Positions 1-8,038 of a stretch of DNA of 64,000 nt are shown here, in pieces. The notes beneath the pieces are model-generated. The model had not been told where the DNA came from and ran no database searches. It was given only the letters and a program-made list of their open reading frames with translations. The stretch is from Microcaldota archaeon (GTDB lineage: Archaea > Micrarchaeota > Micrarchaeia > Micrarchaeales > Micrarchaeaceae), in assembly GCA_021799635.1 (NCBI GenBank), contig JAJZAB010000001.1, positions 408,505 through 472,504 of the forward strand, given 5' to 3'. Position 1 is the first letter of the stretch. Each line of letters begins with the position of its first letter. Position numbers and translations under genes: made by a program.

Positions 1-1
1 A

Positions 2-925
2 TTTGATGTCGGCCAGGTATATGATGGCGGGGAGGCGATAAAGGCCATCAGAATGGCAAGGCCGGACCTTATAATACTGGATCTTATGCTGCCGCACAAG
101 GACGGGCTCGAGATATGCCAGGCAGTAAAAAGCGACCCGGAGACGGCCAACACCATAATCATACTCGTTAGTGCCATGAATCCTACCAACAACAGGTTCA
201 AGGGAATCAAGTACGGCGCGGACTACTATATAAAGAAACCTTTCGACCCCGCAGAGCTGAGAACCCTAGTAACCATTTTCCTAAAGAAAAAAGGGAAGAG
301 GTTCGACCCGCTGATAGACCTTCCGGATGAGGAGAGAATATCCAAAGAGGTCGAGAGGTACATAAAAGAAGGGGAGGCGTATTCTATAGGAACTCTCAAG
401 ATTGACGGGCTGGCTGCCTTTGCAAGAAGGTTTGGGGAACCCAGCGCCATAGTAATACTAAGGCTGATATCACAGCTGCTGCAGGACTCGATAGGTGCCA
501 GCCACCCCAGCCTTTTCGCAGGCTTCTTGAACAGCGACCAGTTTGTGCTAGCCGGAAAGAAAAATGACCTAGAATCTACAATAGAGCACATAAAGAAAGA
601 GTTCGTCGCAGTACTTCCATTCATAATGCAAGACTCTGGCTACAAGCTGATTGACAAGGACATCGATGCCCTGTTTGAATCCGAAGAGGTGCCGAAGCTA
701 TCGCTGGTATACGAGCAAAAGGAGAAAGACAAGATAAAGGAGATAAGGGAAGAGATACTGAAAAGCAGGGGCACCCCAGCAGATGACATAGGCTCCTACA
801 CCTACGAAGAGTTGCAGAAGCTTTTCGGTAGGGATGACCTTGACATAAAGATTACAAGGGGATCAGGCGGAGTCAGGCTGCACGTAGGGAAACTAGCCGA
901 AGACAATGATGATAAAAAGAGCTGA
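2..925 (+). CDS. response regulator with REC domain and degenerate GGDEF-like domain (5' end outside window)
   Basis: The frame is open from base 2, so the true start lies upstream. A receiver domain is visible: the phospho-acceptor Asp is in LIILDLMLPHKDG (about the 27th readable residue), followed by the switch Ser in IILVSAM and the conserved Lys in YIKKPF. After a linker comes an alpha/beta domain that resembles a GGDEF domain (IGTLKIDGLAAFARRFG, then LFAGFLNSDQFVLAG), but LNSDQF stands where the catalytic signature should be. Cyclase activity is therefore unlikely, and a binding or scaffold role is inferred. A charged helical tail ends the protein. A pilin-like gene starts 11 bases downstream, which may link it to surface appendages. 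REC is sure; the GGDEF relationship is moderately sure. Confidence 0.8.
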   Translation, partial: FDVGQVYDGGEAIKAIRMARPDLIILDLMLPHKDGLEICQAVKSDPETANTIIILVSAMNPTNNRFKGIKYGADYYIKKPFDPAELRTLVTIFLKKKGKRFDPLIDLPDEERISKEVERYIKEGEAYSIGTLKIDGLAAFARRFGEPSAIVILRLISQLLQDSIGASHPSLFAGFLNSDQFVLAGKKNDLESTIEHIKKEFVAVLPFIMQDSGYKLIDKDIDALFESEEVPKLSLVYEQKEKDKIKEIREEILKSRGTPADDIGSYTYEELQKLFGRDDLDIKITRGSGGVRLHVGKLAEDNDDKKS

Positions 926-936
926 CCAATGATTGC

Positions 937-1491
937 ATGCATTGCAATATAAAATCGAGGAGGCAGCAGGCAGCCCTTGATTTCATGATGTCCTACGGGA
1001 TTGTCCTGCTTGTCCTTGCGATAGCAATATACGTGATTTTCGAACTAGGAATATTTAATCCAAAGCTGGTGCCGAGCTACTGCACCCCGGCGCCGAACTT
1101 CGCCTGCGGCTCGTACACAATGAGCTCAAACGGAGTATTTACGTTCGTGCTATCCCAATCCCTCGGCGCCACCCTTAAAATAAAGTCGATAGCCTGCTCC
1201 AGCGCCATAAACGCAACAGGCAACGGACCAGCCTACGGCAACGTGCACGTTCTCAGCTATTCTGCCGTACCACAATTCTATCCTACAAATGACTTTAAGA
1301 ACGGCGTTATAATGGGAGGCGATCAGCCGAAAGAAATATCCGTGCTGTGCTATAACTCTGGAGGGACTGCCAACGGCACGCTGGGGGACACATACATAGG
1401 ATACGTATGGATCAACTATACATATCCCAACCTGCCCAGCAACTTTTATGTAATACAGCAGGCCGTTCAGTTTAGCTCCGTTTACACTTAG
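937..1491 (+). CDS. pilin-like secreted protein with class III signal peptide
   Basis: The 184-residue protein starts with a short basic stretch (KSRRQ) followed by QAALDFMMSYG and a hydrophobic helix. This is the archaeal class III (type IV prepilin) layout, in which a peptidase cleaves before the hydrophobic segment. The rest is an extracellular beta-rich domain with several N-glycosylation sequons and cysteines (SYCTPAP, FACGS, IACSS, LCYN). Two related proteins (about 52.2 and 53.2 kb) and a prepilin peptidase (about 56 kb) lie in the same window. It probably forms or decorates a pilus-like surface structure. The exact role is unknown. Confidence 0.75.
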   Translation: MHCNIKSRRQQAALDFMMSYGIVLLVLAIAIYVIFELGIFNPKLVPSYCTPAPNFACGSYTMSSNGVFTFVLSQSLGATLKIKSIACSSAINATGNGPAYGNVHVLSYSAVPQFYPTNDFKNGVIMGGDQPKEISVLCYNSGGTANGTLGDTYIGYVWINYTYPNLPSNFYVIQQAVQFSSVYT

Positions 1492-1512
1492 GGTGCTTCC
1501 ATAAGAATTATA

Positions 1513-2061
1513 GTGTGTTTGACAGGCAGGCCAGGTAGCGGGAAGTCTTCAGTTTCGTCAGTGCTCAAAAAGGAGGGATTTATGGAAGTCAACGTCGGGG
1601 ACATGGTAAGGGGAATGATGAAAAAAAGGGGCATAAAAATAAATACAGATTCGATAAGGGAATTCTCAATCTCGCTAAAGAAAAGGGAAGGGAGCATCAT
1701 GCTGGCAAAAGACATAAAAGATGAGTTGAAAAAGGGCAGGGGCAACGCAATAGTTGATAGCATAAGAAACATTGAGGAGGTGAACTACCTCAGGGAGAAG
1801 GTCAAAAACGCCAGGATAGTACTGGTTGCGGTAACCGCGCCATCCAAAAAAAGGTATTCAAGGATGATATCAAGGTCTAGGCCTGATGACATTAGGAACT
1901 ATGAGGAGTTCAAGTCCAGAGATAGAAAGGAGGAGAGGATGGGGCTGGAGAGGGCGATTTCAAACGCAGATTTTATAATCAGCAATTCAGCCAGCCAGAG
2001 CTCGCTGAAAGCTAGCGTATTGAAGCTCCTGGCCATAATAGAGTCCAAAGAAATGGTATAA
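1513..2061 (+). CDS. P-loop nucleotide kinase-like protein (UPF0200-like)
   Basis: A Walker A loop GRPGSGKSS sits at the very N terminus, with LID-type basic residues later (RMISRSRPDD) and a C-terminal SNADFIISN strand typical of dephospho-CoA kinase and adenylate-kinase folds. The length of about 182 residues fits the archaeal UPF0200 family of putative nucleotide kinases. The substrate is not known. The only canonical start after the previous stop is GTG 1513, which removes part of the first beta strand. ATA at 1501 gives the better N terminus (residues R-I-I-V-C-L-T-G follow) and has GGTG five bases upstream. Confidence 0.75.
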   Translation: MCLTGRPGSGKSSVSSVLKKEGFMEVNVGDMVRGMMKKRGIKINTDSIREFSISLKKREGSIMLAKDIKDELKKGRGNAIVDSIRNIEEVNYLREKVKNARIVLVAVTAPSKKRYSRMISRSRPDDIRNYEEFKSRDRKEERMGLERAISNADFIISNSASQSSLKASVLKLLAIIESKEMV

Positions 2062-2139
2062 ATAGCTGATGTTGCATATACTGAATGGCAACGAATAAAA
2101 TCAACGGGCACATACGCTGCGAATTGACATCGCAGCTGC

Positions 2140-2994
2140 GTGCAAGGTGAGCTCCTGTACAGGAAAATTATCATTTATATAATGCTGGCGTTTGCGCTCT
2201 CATTACCAATAAGCATGGCCGTAGCTGGCGCATCAACTGTGACTATGATAGAGCCTTACAACTACACCATATCAAACGGCGCAGCGGTGCACCTTGGTAA
2301 GGACGGCCCCGGGCAGACGTTCTTCGTTACCATCTCAGCTGCAACCACAAACGCAACAGGGGCACAGCTAAACCTGGGCTGGAATAAGCTGGTAGTGTCA
2401 GGATTGCCGCAAGGCTGGATAGCCCAGAACTCGTCGCTATATACCTCAGAGCTTTCAGTCAAGATAACTCCGGCCGCAGACGCAAGTAACGGAACGTACA
2501 AATTCAACATAACTGCAATAAACGTTGGCAATTATTCCAAGATTGGTGCGGTGGAGTTCACGGCTTATATAAATGTAACCCCGAATGTATTCAAGCTGTA
2601 TGTAAATCCTACCACGGTGTATGAAAGCACCGGTACCCCGGTAGACATTTACGTTTCCATAAACAATACCGGAGTTTCCGATACCCCATTCCTTGTGAAT
2701 ATAACAGGCATACCTGCGTTCAACCAGACAACCGAGGTTATAGCGCTGCACCACACAACCCAGGAGTTCACGTATCCGATTTCAGCGTACCAGCCCGGGG
2801 TTTATCATGTAAAACTGTCTGTGCAATCAATATTCAGCCCGCTGGTATACAAACAGAGCAATATAACTATGGTCTCGAAAGCAACAGTGCTAAACGATTA
2901 CGGCGCAATAGGCAGCGGAGTGGTAGCATTTCCTATAATATATGAGCCGGTCTACGCTGTAATGTACCTGATAAGCAGGCTATTCAATGGATGA
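2140..2994 (+). CDS. secreted or surface protein with Ig-like beta domains
   Basis: The 284-residue protein has an N-terminal hydrophobic signal (IIIYIMLAFALSLPISMAVAGA). Two beta-sandwich-like stretches follow, rich in NxS/T sequons, and the second resembles a CARDB/NEW3-type extracellular domain (VDIYVSINNTGVSDTPFLVNI). A weakly hydrophobic C-terminal segment (VVAFPIIYEPVYAVMYLIS) may anchor it. The start is GTG 2140. It follows the kinase-like gene in the same direction. No enzymatic motif is seen, so a cell-envelope role is inferred. Confidence 0.65.
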   Translation: MQGELLYRKIIIYIMLAFALSLPISMAVAGASTVTMIEPYNYTISNGAAVHLGKDGPGQTFFVTISAATTNATGAQLNLGWNKLVVSGLPQGWIAQNSSLYTSELSVKITPAADASNGTYKFNITAINVGNYSKIGAVEFTAYINVTPNVFKLYVNPTTVYESTGTPVDIYVSINNTGVSDTPFLVNITGIPAFNQTTEVIALHHTTQEFTYPISAYQPGVYHVKLSVQSIFSPLVYKQSNITMVSKATVLNDYGAIGSGVVAFPIIYEPVYAVMYLISRLFNG

Positions 2995-3024
2995 GGCCTC
3001 CCGCCCTTCCACCAGGTAGTTAAC

Positions 3025-3702
3025 ATGCCCAGCAAATCAAAAAATGAAATCAAAGTTAGGTATTTTGAGCTAAATAGCGAAATTGACATGGCGAGGTACG
3101 CCTGCACATTCGGCCTGTCGCACAGGCCGGTATACGCCATAAAGCGCGGCGGCAAATATATGCTGCTTGCCGAAGGCGAAACCATATCAAACACAAAGTC
3201 GTTCTACTGTACATATACTGATAGGATATCAAGGTTTTTGGTATACTATGTAAGCGAGAACGAAGAGAATATGAAGATGCAGGATATTCCAAGAGAAGAT
3301 GAGCACTATAAATCATACCGCGTGCCTATAATAGAACTCGAAAATATACCTCTCGTTGAACGTACCATTAAAAAAGAGGCCGTTGTGCTCATAAAGGCGA
3401 AGAGCCCCGAATATCTTGTTAAGGATATAATAAGCAACTCCGCAGAAGTAGAATCGGTACTAAATTCCTATTGTTTTGAATACAAAGGAACGATGTATGC
3501 CGGCGCCTTCAACCTGATACCAGATGAGAAACTTACAACATTCATGTATTCCAGGTGTGAGGCAAAAGGAAGATTCAGTTTCTTTAAGTACAGCTATACA
3601 AACGATTCTATCGAGATGGTCGACCACATATCCGGCAACTCCTTTATATTTGTTAAGGTAATAAATCTTAAGAATCCATTCCCATTTTTCAGGCCCGAAT
3701 AG
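3025..3702 (+). CDS. protein of unknown function overlapping tRNA-Asn
   Basis: The 225-residue protein has no signal or membrane segment and no family I recognise. It is rich in aromatic and charged residues (YAIKRGGKYMLLAEGE, FKYSYTNDSIEMVDHISG). Its last codons (Phe-Arg-Pro-Glu-stop) are read from the first ten bases of the downstream tRNA-Asn gene, so the mRNA and the tRNA cannot both be made intact from one primary transcript. Composition matches the neighbours. Real gene likely, function unknown. Confidence 0.7.
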   Translation: MPSKSKNEIKVRYFELNSEIDMARYACTFGLSHRPVYAIKRGGKYMLLAEGETISNTKSFYCTYTDRISRFLVYYVSENEENMKMQDIPREDEHYKSYRVPIIELENIPLVERTIKKEAVVLIKAKSPEYLVKDIISNSAEVESVLNSYCFEYKGTMYAGAFNLIPDEKLTTFMYSRCEAKGRFSFFKYSYTNDSIEMVDHISGNSFIFVKVINLKNPFPFFRPE

Positions 3703-3764
3703 CTCAGTGGTAGAGCGAGCGGCTGTTAACCGCTAGGTCGCAGGTTCAATCCCTGCTTCGGGCG
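3693..3764 (+). tRNA. tRNA-Asn (GTT)
   Basis: Acceptor stem GCCCGAA pairs with TTCGGGC. The D arm is GCTC/GAGC, the anticodon stem AGCGG/CCGCT holds loop CTGTTAA with anticodon GTT, and the T arm has GGTTCAATCC. There is no intron and CCA is not encoded. The first ten bases also encode the end of the preceding protein. Its 3' end (3755-3776) is repeated at 11777 and 14060, which suggests an integration site. Confidence 0.95.
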
Positions 3765-3776
3765 ATGCGCTTCAGG
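3755..3776 (+). repeat. att-like direct repeat, copy at tRNA-Asn 3' end
   Basis: The 22 bases GCTTCGGGCG plus ATGCGCTTCAGG include the tRNA-Asn 3' end and 12 bases beyond it. Near-copies occur at 14060-14081 (20 of 22 identical) and 11777-11798 (19 of 22). All are in the same orientation and bracket an accessory region, as expected for attL/attR of an element integrated at a tRNA gene. Confidence 0.6.
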
Positions 3777-3855
3777 GTCAACCCCCGTGCCACACTCTGT
3801 TCAATTATACTGCTAACTAGTAATACCATTCCAGTATAGCAACATAACATATTTA

Positions 3856-3878
3856 TATATATCATAATATGATATATA
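3856..3878 (+). promoter_or_regulatory. perfect palindrome over copper-operon promoter (probable operator)
   Basis: TATATATCAT and its exact reverse complement ATGATATATA are separated by AAT. The palindrome merges on its left with the TATA-like stretch ATTTATATAT (3851-3860) and ends ten bases before ATG 3888. The position fits autoregulation by the PadR-type protein encoded next. This is inference from symmetry and position. Confidence 0.6.
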
Positions 3879-3887
3879 GTGAATGCA

Positions 3888-4313
3888 ATGCCCGACATAG
3901 AGATAAAGAACATGGTGAAGTTGTTTACAGTTCTTCTGCTCAGTGAGAAAGGACAGCATGGCTATGAGATAATGAAAGAGGTGGAGAAAAAGACAGGCAA
4001 GAAGGTCAGCCCAGGACAGATATATCCATTCCTCAAGCAACTGAAAAAGTATCGTTATGTTGAAACAAAAGGCAGGGCAGAGAGGGACAGGCAGGCCTAT
4101 TATCTTACTCCGGAAGGCAGGAAGTTCGTGGCACGGCTCTCAGATAAGTTCGGAGACATGTTCGAGATTGCGATAAAGCCAAAGCTTACCGTGTGCGCAC
4201 ATTGTAACTGCGAGATATACAAGGGCGGATACAAGGAAAGGATTAACGGCAGGCTACTGAGCTTCTGCTGTGAGAACTGCGCTAAGGGCTACAGGACGCT
4301 GAATACTCAATAA
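3888..4313 (+). CDS. PadR-family regulator fused to a TRASH/YHS-type metal-binding domain
   Basis: Residues 1-95 form a PadR winged helix (LLSEKGQHGYEIMKEVEK, SPGQIYPFLKQLKKYRYVE). The last 45 residues carry CAHCNCEI and FCCENCAKGYR, the Cys pattern of a TRASH metal-sensing domain. It heads a copper operon ending in a CopA-type ATPase, so a copper-responsive repressor is inferred. The palindrome at 3856-3878 is the likely operator. ATG 3888 was chosen over GTG 3879 because the latter abuts the operator and would leave almost no room for a transcription start. Confidence 0.85.
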   Translation: MPDIEIKNMVKLFTVLLLSEKGQHGYEIMKEVEKKTGKKVSPGQIYPFLKQLKKYRYVETKGRAERDRQAYYLTPEGRKFVARLSDKFGDMFEIAIKPKLTVCAHCNCEIYKGGYKERINGRLLSFCCENCAKGYRTLNTQ

Positions 4314-4326
4314 TATTAGTGAGAAT

Positions 4327-4701
4327 ATGGCTAAGCAAACCTTTTCTGAGATAAGTGTGAAGGCAGCTGCGATAACAGGGGCAGTTATTGGGTTCCTTTG
4401 CTGGCTGTTGTTCATCTCTTTCAGTTTCTCTGGCTATGGGACAGTGGGTTACTTTGGTGGATACGGCATGATGAATGGGTACACAGGCTACATGATGGGT
4501 GGCGTATTCCATAACGCAACATTCGGCTACATGATGAACGGCATATTCTATCCATACAACGGAACCGGATACTATCCCAATGGAGACGCATTCCACAGCT
4601 ATGGCATTGCCTCTGTGATAATCGACATTGTGCTGGGTGCCTTGGCTGGGCTTGCAATTGCGCTGGTATACAATTGGGCGTTAAAGTTAGATAAAAGGTG
4701 A
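4327..4701 (+). CDS. small Met/Tyr/His-rich membrane protein of the copper operon
   Basis: The 124-residue protein has two transmembrane segments (AAAITGAVIGFLCWLLFISF and IIDIVLGALAGLAIALVYNW). They flank an outside loop full of Met, Tyr and Gly (YGMMNGYTGYMMGG, FGYMMNGIFY), a composition typical of copper-binding loops. It resembles the small DUF5676-like membrane proteins found beside copper ATPases. Start ATG 4327 lies 13 bases after the regulator. A role in copper handling at the membrane is inferred. Confidence 0.7.
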   Translation: MAKQTFSEISVKAAAITGAVIGFLCWLLFISFSFSGYGTVGYFGGYGMMNGYTGYMMGGVFHNATFGYMMNGIFYPYNGTGYYPNGDAFHSYGIASVIIDIVLGALAGLAIALVYNWALKLDKR

Positions 4702-4705
4702 AAAA

Positions 4706-4846
4706 ATGAAAGATCCTGTATGTAAAATGGATGTAGAAGAGAACTCCAAGTTCAGGAGCAGCTATAAGGGCAAAACCTATGTCTTTTGCTCCGCTAACTG
4801 CAAGCAGAACTTCGACAAGAAGCCAGAGAGCTATACAAAGAGTTAG
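4706..4846 (+). CDS. YHS-domain protein (46 aa)
   Basis: The protein begins MKDPVCKMDVEE and ends with YVFCSANCKQNFDKKP, so it is a complete stand-alone YHS/TRASH metal-binding domain with the DPVC-x-M and FC-x3-C signatures. A GGTGA ribosome-binding site lies five bases before ATG 4706. It probably acts as a soluble copper-binding or delivery protein for the ATPase, whose N terminus carries a similar domain. Confidence 0.8.
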   Translation: MKDPVCKMDVEENSKFRSSYKGKTYVFCSANCKQNFDKKPESYTKS

Positions 4847-4848
4847 CC

Positions 4849-4992
4849 ATGACAGAGTACAAATGCGCCATATGCGGTTTGCATTACAGGAGCAGAAGAT
4901 TGGCAACAGAGTGCCACAAATGGTGCTCTGCGCATGATAGCTGCAATCTGAGTGTTGCAAGGCACTCTATCGAAGCCAGCAAAAAGAGATGA
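4849..4992 (+). CDS. small zinc-finger-like protein (47 aa)
   Basis: Visible ligands are CAICG near the start, then [12 protein letters not shown]. The seven Cys/His residues in about 30 positions suggest one bound metal ion. ATG 4849 follows the YHS gene stop by two bases and the stop lies four bases before the ATPase start, so translation is probably coupled. The family is not named with confidence; small Cys/His proteins of this kind accompany archaeal heavy-metal operons. Confidence 0.65.
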   Translation: MTEYKCAICGLHYRSRRLATECHKWCSAHDSCNLSVARHSIEASKKR

Positions 4993-4996
4993 TATT

Positions 4997-7069
4997 ATGG
5001 CAACAGACCCTGTATGCGGCATGTATGTTGATGAAAAAAACTCTACATTGGCTACTGAAAGGGAAGGCAAGAAGTACTATTTCTGCAGTACAAACTGCAA
5101 GCTTCAGTTCGAGAGGCCCGAGAGGGAACTCAGGAACCTGAGAATCGCATTGATGATTTCATGGCCCCTTACTATCATAGTTGCAATACTTACTTACGTT
5201 CTGCACCTTGGCTTTGGCAACTATATAATGCTGGTTCTGGCGAGTATAGTGCAGTTCTATGCTGGGCAGAGGTTCTATGCTGGGATAGCGGATGCAATAA
5301 AGAACAAGTCTGCCAACATGGATACGTTGATTGCGATAGGCACAAGCGCAGCATGGGTCTATAGCACTGCGGTTACGCTTTTGCCATCACTCTTCCCTGC
5401 TGGAGGTATATATTTCGACACCTCGACAATAATAATCTCCTTGATACTCACTGGAACATACATGCAGAGGCTCGCAGAATCAAGGGCGTCTACTGCTGTT
5501 TCTGCACTGATCGCCCTGCAGCCTAAGGTAGCGCACAGAATTGAAGGCGGCAAGGTTGTTGACACCGCCATAGAGCAAATCAAGAAGGGAGACATGCTCC
5601 TTGTGAAGCCTGGAGAGAAGATACCTACTGATTCTGTTGTTGTTGAAGGGGAAAGCTCAGTTGACGAGTCTATGATTACCGGCGAGAGCATGCCCGTTAC
5701 CAAGAGAGCGGGCGACAAGGTGATGGGCGGCACCATCAATGCCACAAGCTCCCTGAAAGTCAGGGCTGCCAAGGTTGGAGAGGATACTGCGCTATCGCAG
5801 ATAATAAAAATTGTTCAGGATGCGGCCTCAAGCAAAGTTCCCATACAGAAACTGGCAGACAGGGTCGCATCGTATTTTGTACCAATAGTCGTGCTTGTCG
5901 GAATCCTGGCTTCGCTGTCCTGGTACTTCATAGGAGGAGTAAGTGCGAATGTATCTATACTAATATTCGTAAGCGTTCTGATAATAGCATGCCCGTGCGC
6001 CCTTGGCATAGCAACGCCTGCAGCGCTGCTTGTCTCCTCTGGCAGAGCTGCGAAGGAAGGGATACTGGTAAAGAGCGGAGAAAGCCTGCAGAAAGCTAGC
6101 AAGATCAACGCATTGGTGTTGGATAAAACAGGTACGCTCACAAAGGGAAAGCCAGAGGTCATTGACATAGTTGCGATTTCTGGATACAAAGAGAAAGAGA
6201 TACTAAGATTTGCAGCCACAGCCGAGATGAACTCTGAGCACGTAATAGGGAAGGCGATAATAGCAAAGGCCGATAAGCTTGGCATAAAGGCGGAGTTTCC
6301 AAAGAAGTTCACCTACAAGCAGGGCAGCGGCATAACGGCACTTGACAAGAATGGCAGGAGGATAGTTATCGGGAACAGGGATCTATTCGATAATAAACAG
6401 ATTGGCAATGTAGAGAAACAACTGCAGAAGCTAGAATCTGAAGGCAAAACCACGCTCATTGTTGGCGTCAGTGGCAAGATTATAGGGCTGATAGCGCTGG
6501 CAGACGTCATCAAGGAAGACAGCAAGAAGGCGATAAACGCTTTCAAAAGCTCAGGCTACGAGATATGGCTGATAACCGGCGACAACGAAAGGGTGGCAAA
6601 TGCCGTAGCAAAGCAGCTAGGCATAAGCAACGTGATCCCACAGGCAAAGCCCAAGGACAAAATGGACAAGATAGCGCAGCTGCAGAAGGGGGGAAAGGTT
6701 GTTGCAATGGTCGGAGACGGCATAAACGACGCACCCGCGCTGACAAAGGCCGATGTAGGCATAGCGATTGGAGCAGGCACGGATGTTGCACTTCAGGCTG
6801 GCAGCATAGTCCTGATAAAGAATAGCATCTACGATGCATTCACCGCTATACAGCTGGGCAAGAGGACAATGGACAAGATAAGGCAGAACCTCTTCTGGGC
6901 ATTCGCATACAACATAGTCCTGATTCCTGTAGCTGCTGGTGTGCTAATACCGTTCTTCACGGTAAGTGTCTACAGCGTTTTACCGCTATTGGCTGCCTTT
7001 GCCATGGCCTTTAGCTCTGTGACCGTAGTTTCTAACTCCCTGTTGCTGGCGAGGTTCAAGGCATCGTAA
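4997..7069 (+). CDS. copA: Cu+-exporting P1B-type ATPase with N-terminal YHS domain
   Basis: The 690-residue protein starts with a YHS domain ([22 protein letters not shown]) in place of the usual HMA domain. Then come eight predicted membrane segments, TGES in the actuator domain (about residue 230), the CPC copper site in ACPCALG (about 331), DKTGTLTKG (about 375) and [10 protein letters not shown] (about 572). In the last helices the YN and MAFSS residues are those of Cu+ transporters. The nucleotide-domain SEHP signature reads SEHV here (codon GTA), which is unusual. ATG 4997 was chosen because the YHS domain begins there; the frame is open further upstream. Confidence 0.93.
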   Translation: MATDPVCGMYVDEKNSTLATEREGKKYYFCSTNCKLQFERPERELRNLRIALMISWPLTIIVAILTYVLHLGFGNYIMLVLASIVQFYAGQRFYAGIADAIKNKSANMDTLIAIGTSAAWVYSTAVTLLPSLFPAGGIYFDTSTIIISLILTGTYMQRLAESRASTAVSALIALQPKVAHRIEGGKVVDTAIEQIKKGDMLLVKPGEKIPTDSVVVEGESSVDESMITGESMPVTKRAGDKVMGGTINATSSLKVRAAKVGEDTALSQIIKIVQDAASSKVPIQKLADRVASYFVPIVVLVGILASLSWYFIGGVSANVSILIFVSVLIIACPCALGIATPAALLVSSGRAAKEGILVKSGESLQKASKINALVLDKTGTLTKGKPEVIDIVAISGYKEKEILRFAATAEMNSEHVIGKAIIAKADKLGIKAEFPKKFTYKQGSGITALDKNGRRIVIGNRDLFDNKQIGNVEKQLQKLESEGKTTLIVGVSGKIIGLIALADVIKEDSKKAINAFKSSGYEIWLITGDNERVANAVAKQLGISNVIPQAKPKDKMDKIAQLQKGGKVVAMVGDGINDAPALTKADVGIAIGAGTDVALQAGSIVLIKNSIYDAFTAIQLGKRTMDKIRQNLFWAFAYNIVLIPVAAGVLIPFFTVSVYSVLPLLAAFAMAFSSVTVVSNSLLLARFKAS

Positions 7070-7077
7070 CAGCCACG

Positions 7078-7110
7078 CGCGCCCAGGCATCCACGCCCAT
7101 ATAATTTAAA
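7078..7110 (+). repeat. direct repeat, left copy, upstream of the 7132 gene
   Basis: Begins CGCGCCCAGGCATCCACGCC and ends in TAATTTAAA. A close copy lies at 7851-7882, just after the 7132-7827 gene. The AT-rich end may serve as the TATA box for the gene. About 28 of 33 positions match. Confidence 0.5.
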
Positions 7111-7131
7111 CATTCAGTGAGTAACAGTATC

Positions 7132-7827
7132 ATGGCAAAGAGAAGGAAGCCGCTACCACGCAAGTGGATTCTAGCAGTCATAGTCATCGCAGCCCTACTC
7201 ATCGCTGCGGCTGCCATATCTAATATCTATGGAATGCCCTACATAAAGCCCTCAAGCTTCAATTCAAGCAACGTATCCAACTCTATGAAGCTCATAATCA
7301 CGATACCTAACCAGACAGTGGCATACGGAAGCAACGTCTCAATAGAGGTCAGCCTCTTCAACACCGCATCGCAGGCATACAACATATCAATACATGGCTA
7401 CTATACGCAGCCGAACACGATAATGCTTGGCTCAACGTCTCCATGCGGGAACTGGGAGATGCCGCTTGGAATAGCCCTATTCAAAGGCCACTATAGTCTG
7501 AGCGAAATAAGCAACGGCACAGGAGAGCTGCAGCTTTCAGAGCCTGGTGTATATTACGGTTGTCCCGCAGAACTGATCGCCACATCATACTACTTCTGGC
7601 CTCACAGCGATAATGCAACTGTCTACATCCTCACAAGCGCAACGAACACATCCAAGTACGCAACTCTGCCAATACAAACCACTTTCGTAGTGGGCGGATA
7701 CTGGAGCAATTCTACCCTTTTCGGGAATCAATATGCCTTCAACAAATTCCCTGTAGGCAACTACACCGTAGTCGCTGGTAACGGCTATTGGAAGCGATAC
7801 GTAGTAGGATACTTTAGGGTCGAATAA
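7132..7827 (+). CDS. membrane-anchored extracellular protein of unknown function
   Basis: The protein of about 231 residues has a basic N terminus (MAKRRKPLPRKW), one membrane helix (LAVIVIAALLIAAAAISNIYG) and an extracellular beta-rich region with many NxS/T sequons and one Cys pair (PCGNWE, YGCPAE). GTG 7117 is in frame, but ATG 7132 sits correctly downstream of the TATA-like TAATTTAAA. It lies alone, flanked by direct repeats, inside the tRNA-Asn island. Confidence 0.6.
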   Translation: MAKRRKPLPRKWILAVIVIAALLIAAAAISNIYGMPYIKPSSFNSSNVSNSMKLIITIPNQTVAYGSNVSIEVSLFNTASQAYNISIHGYYTQPNTIMLGSTSPCGNWEMPLGIALFKGHYSLSEISNGTGELQLSEPGVYYGCPAELIATSYYFWPHSDNATVYILTSATNTSKYATLPIQTTFVVGGYWSNSTLFGNQYAFNKFPVGNYTVVAGNGYWKRYVVGYFRVE

Positions 7828-7850
7828 CTACGATAGCCTATGCGCTAGCA

Positions 7851-7882
7851 CACGCCCAGGCACCCACGCCCCTTAATTTAAA
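7851..7882 (+). repeat. direct repeat, right copy, after the 7132 gene
   Basis: CACGCCCAGGCACCCACGCC followed by CCTTAATTTAAA repeats the sequence at 7078-7110. The next 60 bases are nearly pure A/T with no gene behind them, so this looks like a duplicated promoter region or a trace of insertion. Confidence 0.5.
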
Positions 7883-7988
7883 TAATATAAATGAATTTAA
7901 ACAATTTATATATATAAATTCATTTAAATGAATGTATAAGTGGTATACACATTTATATGCGAAAAAAGGGTGGAAATCGACGGTATAA

Positions 7989-8038
7989 AAATCCTCCTTG
8001 TCGGAGATGCGCCTGACGCGCATCTTGTGCTTCGGGCG
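7989..8038 (+). repeat. 50-bp hairpin repeat, copy E1
   Basis: The copy begins AAATCCTCCTTGTCGGAG, has the stem GATGCGC/GCGCATC around loop CTGAC, and ends TTGTGCTTCGGGCG. It is 50 bases long like the four other copies (E2-E5). Read on the minus strand it is followed by ATTTTTATA, a TATA-like box, but no credible minus-strand gene follows. Confidence 0.85.
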
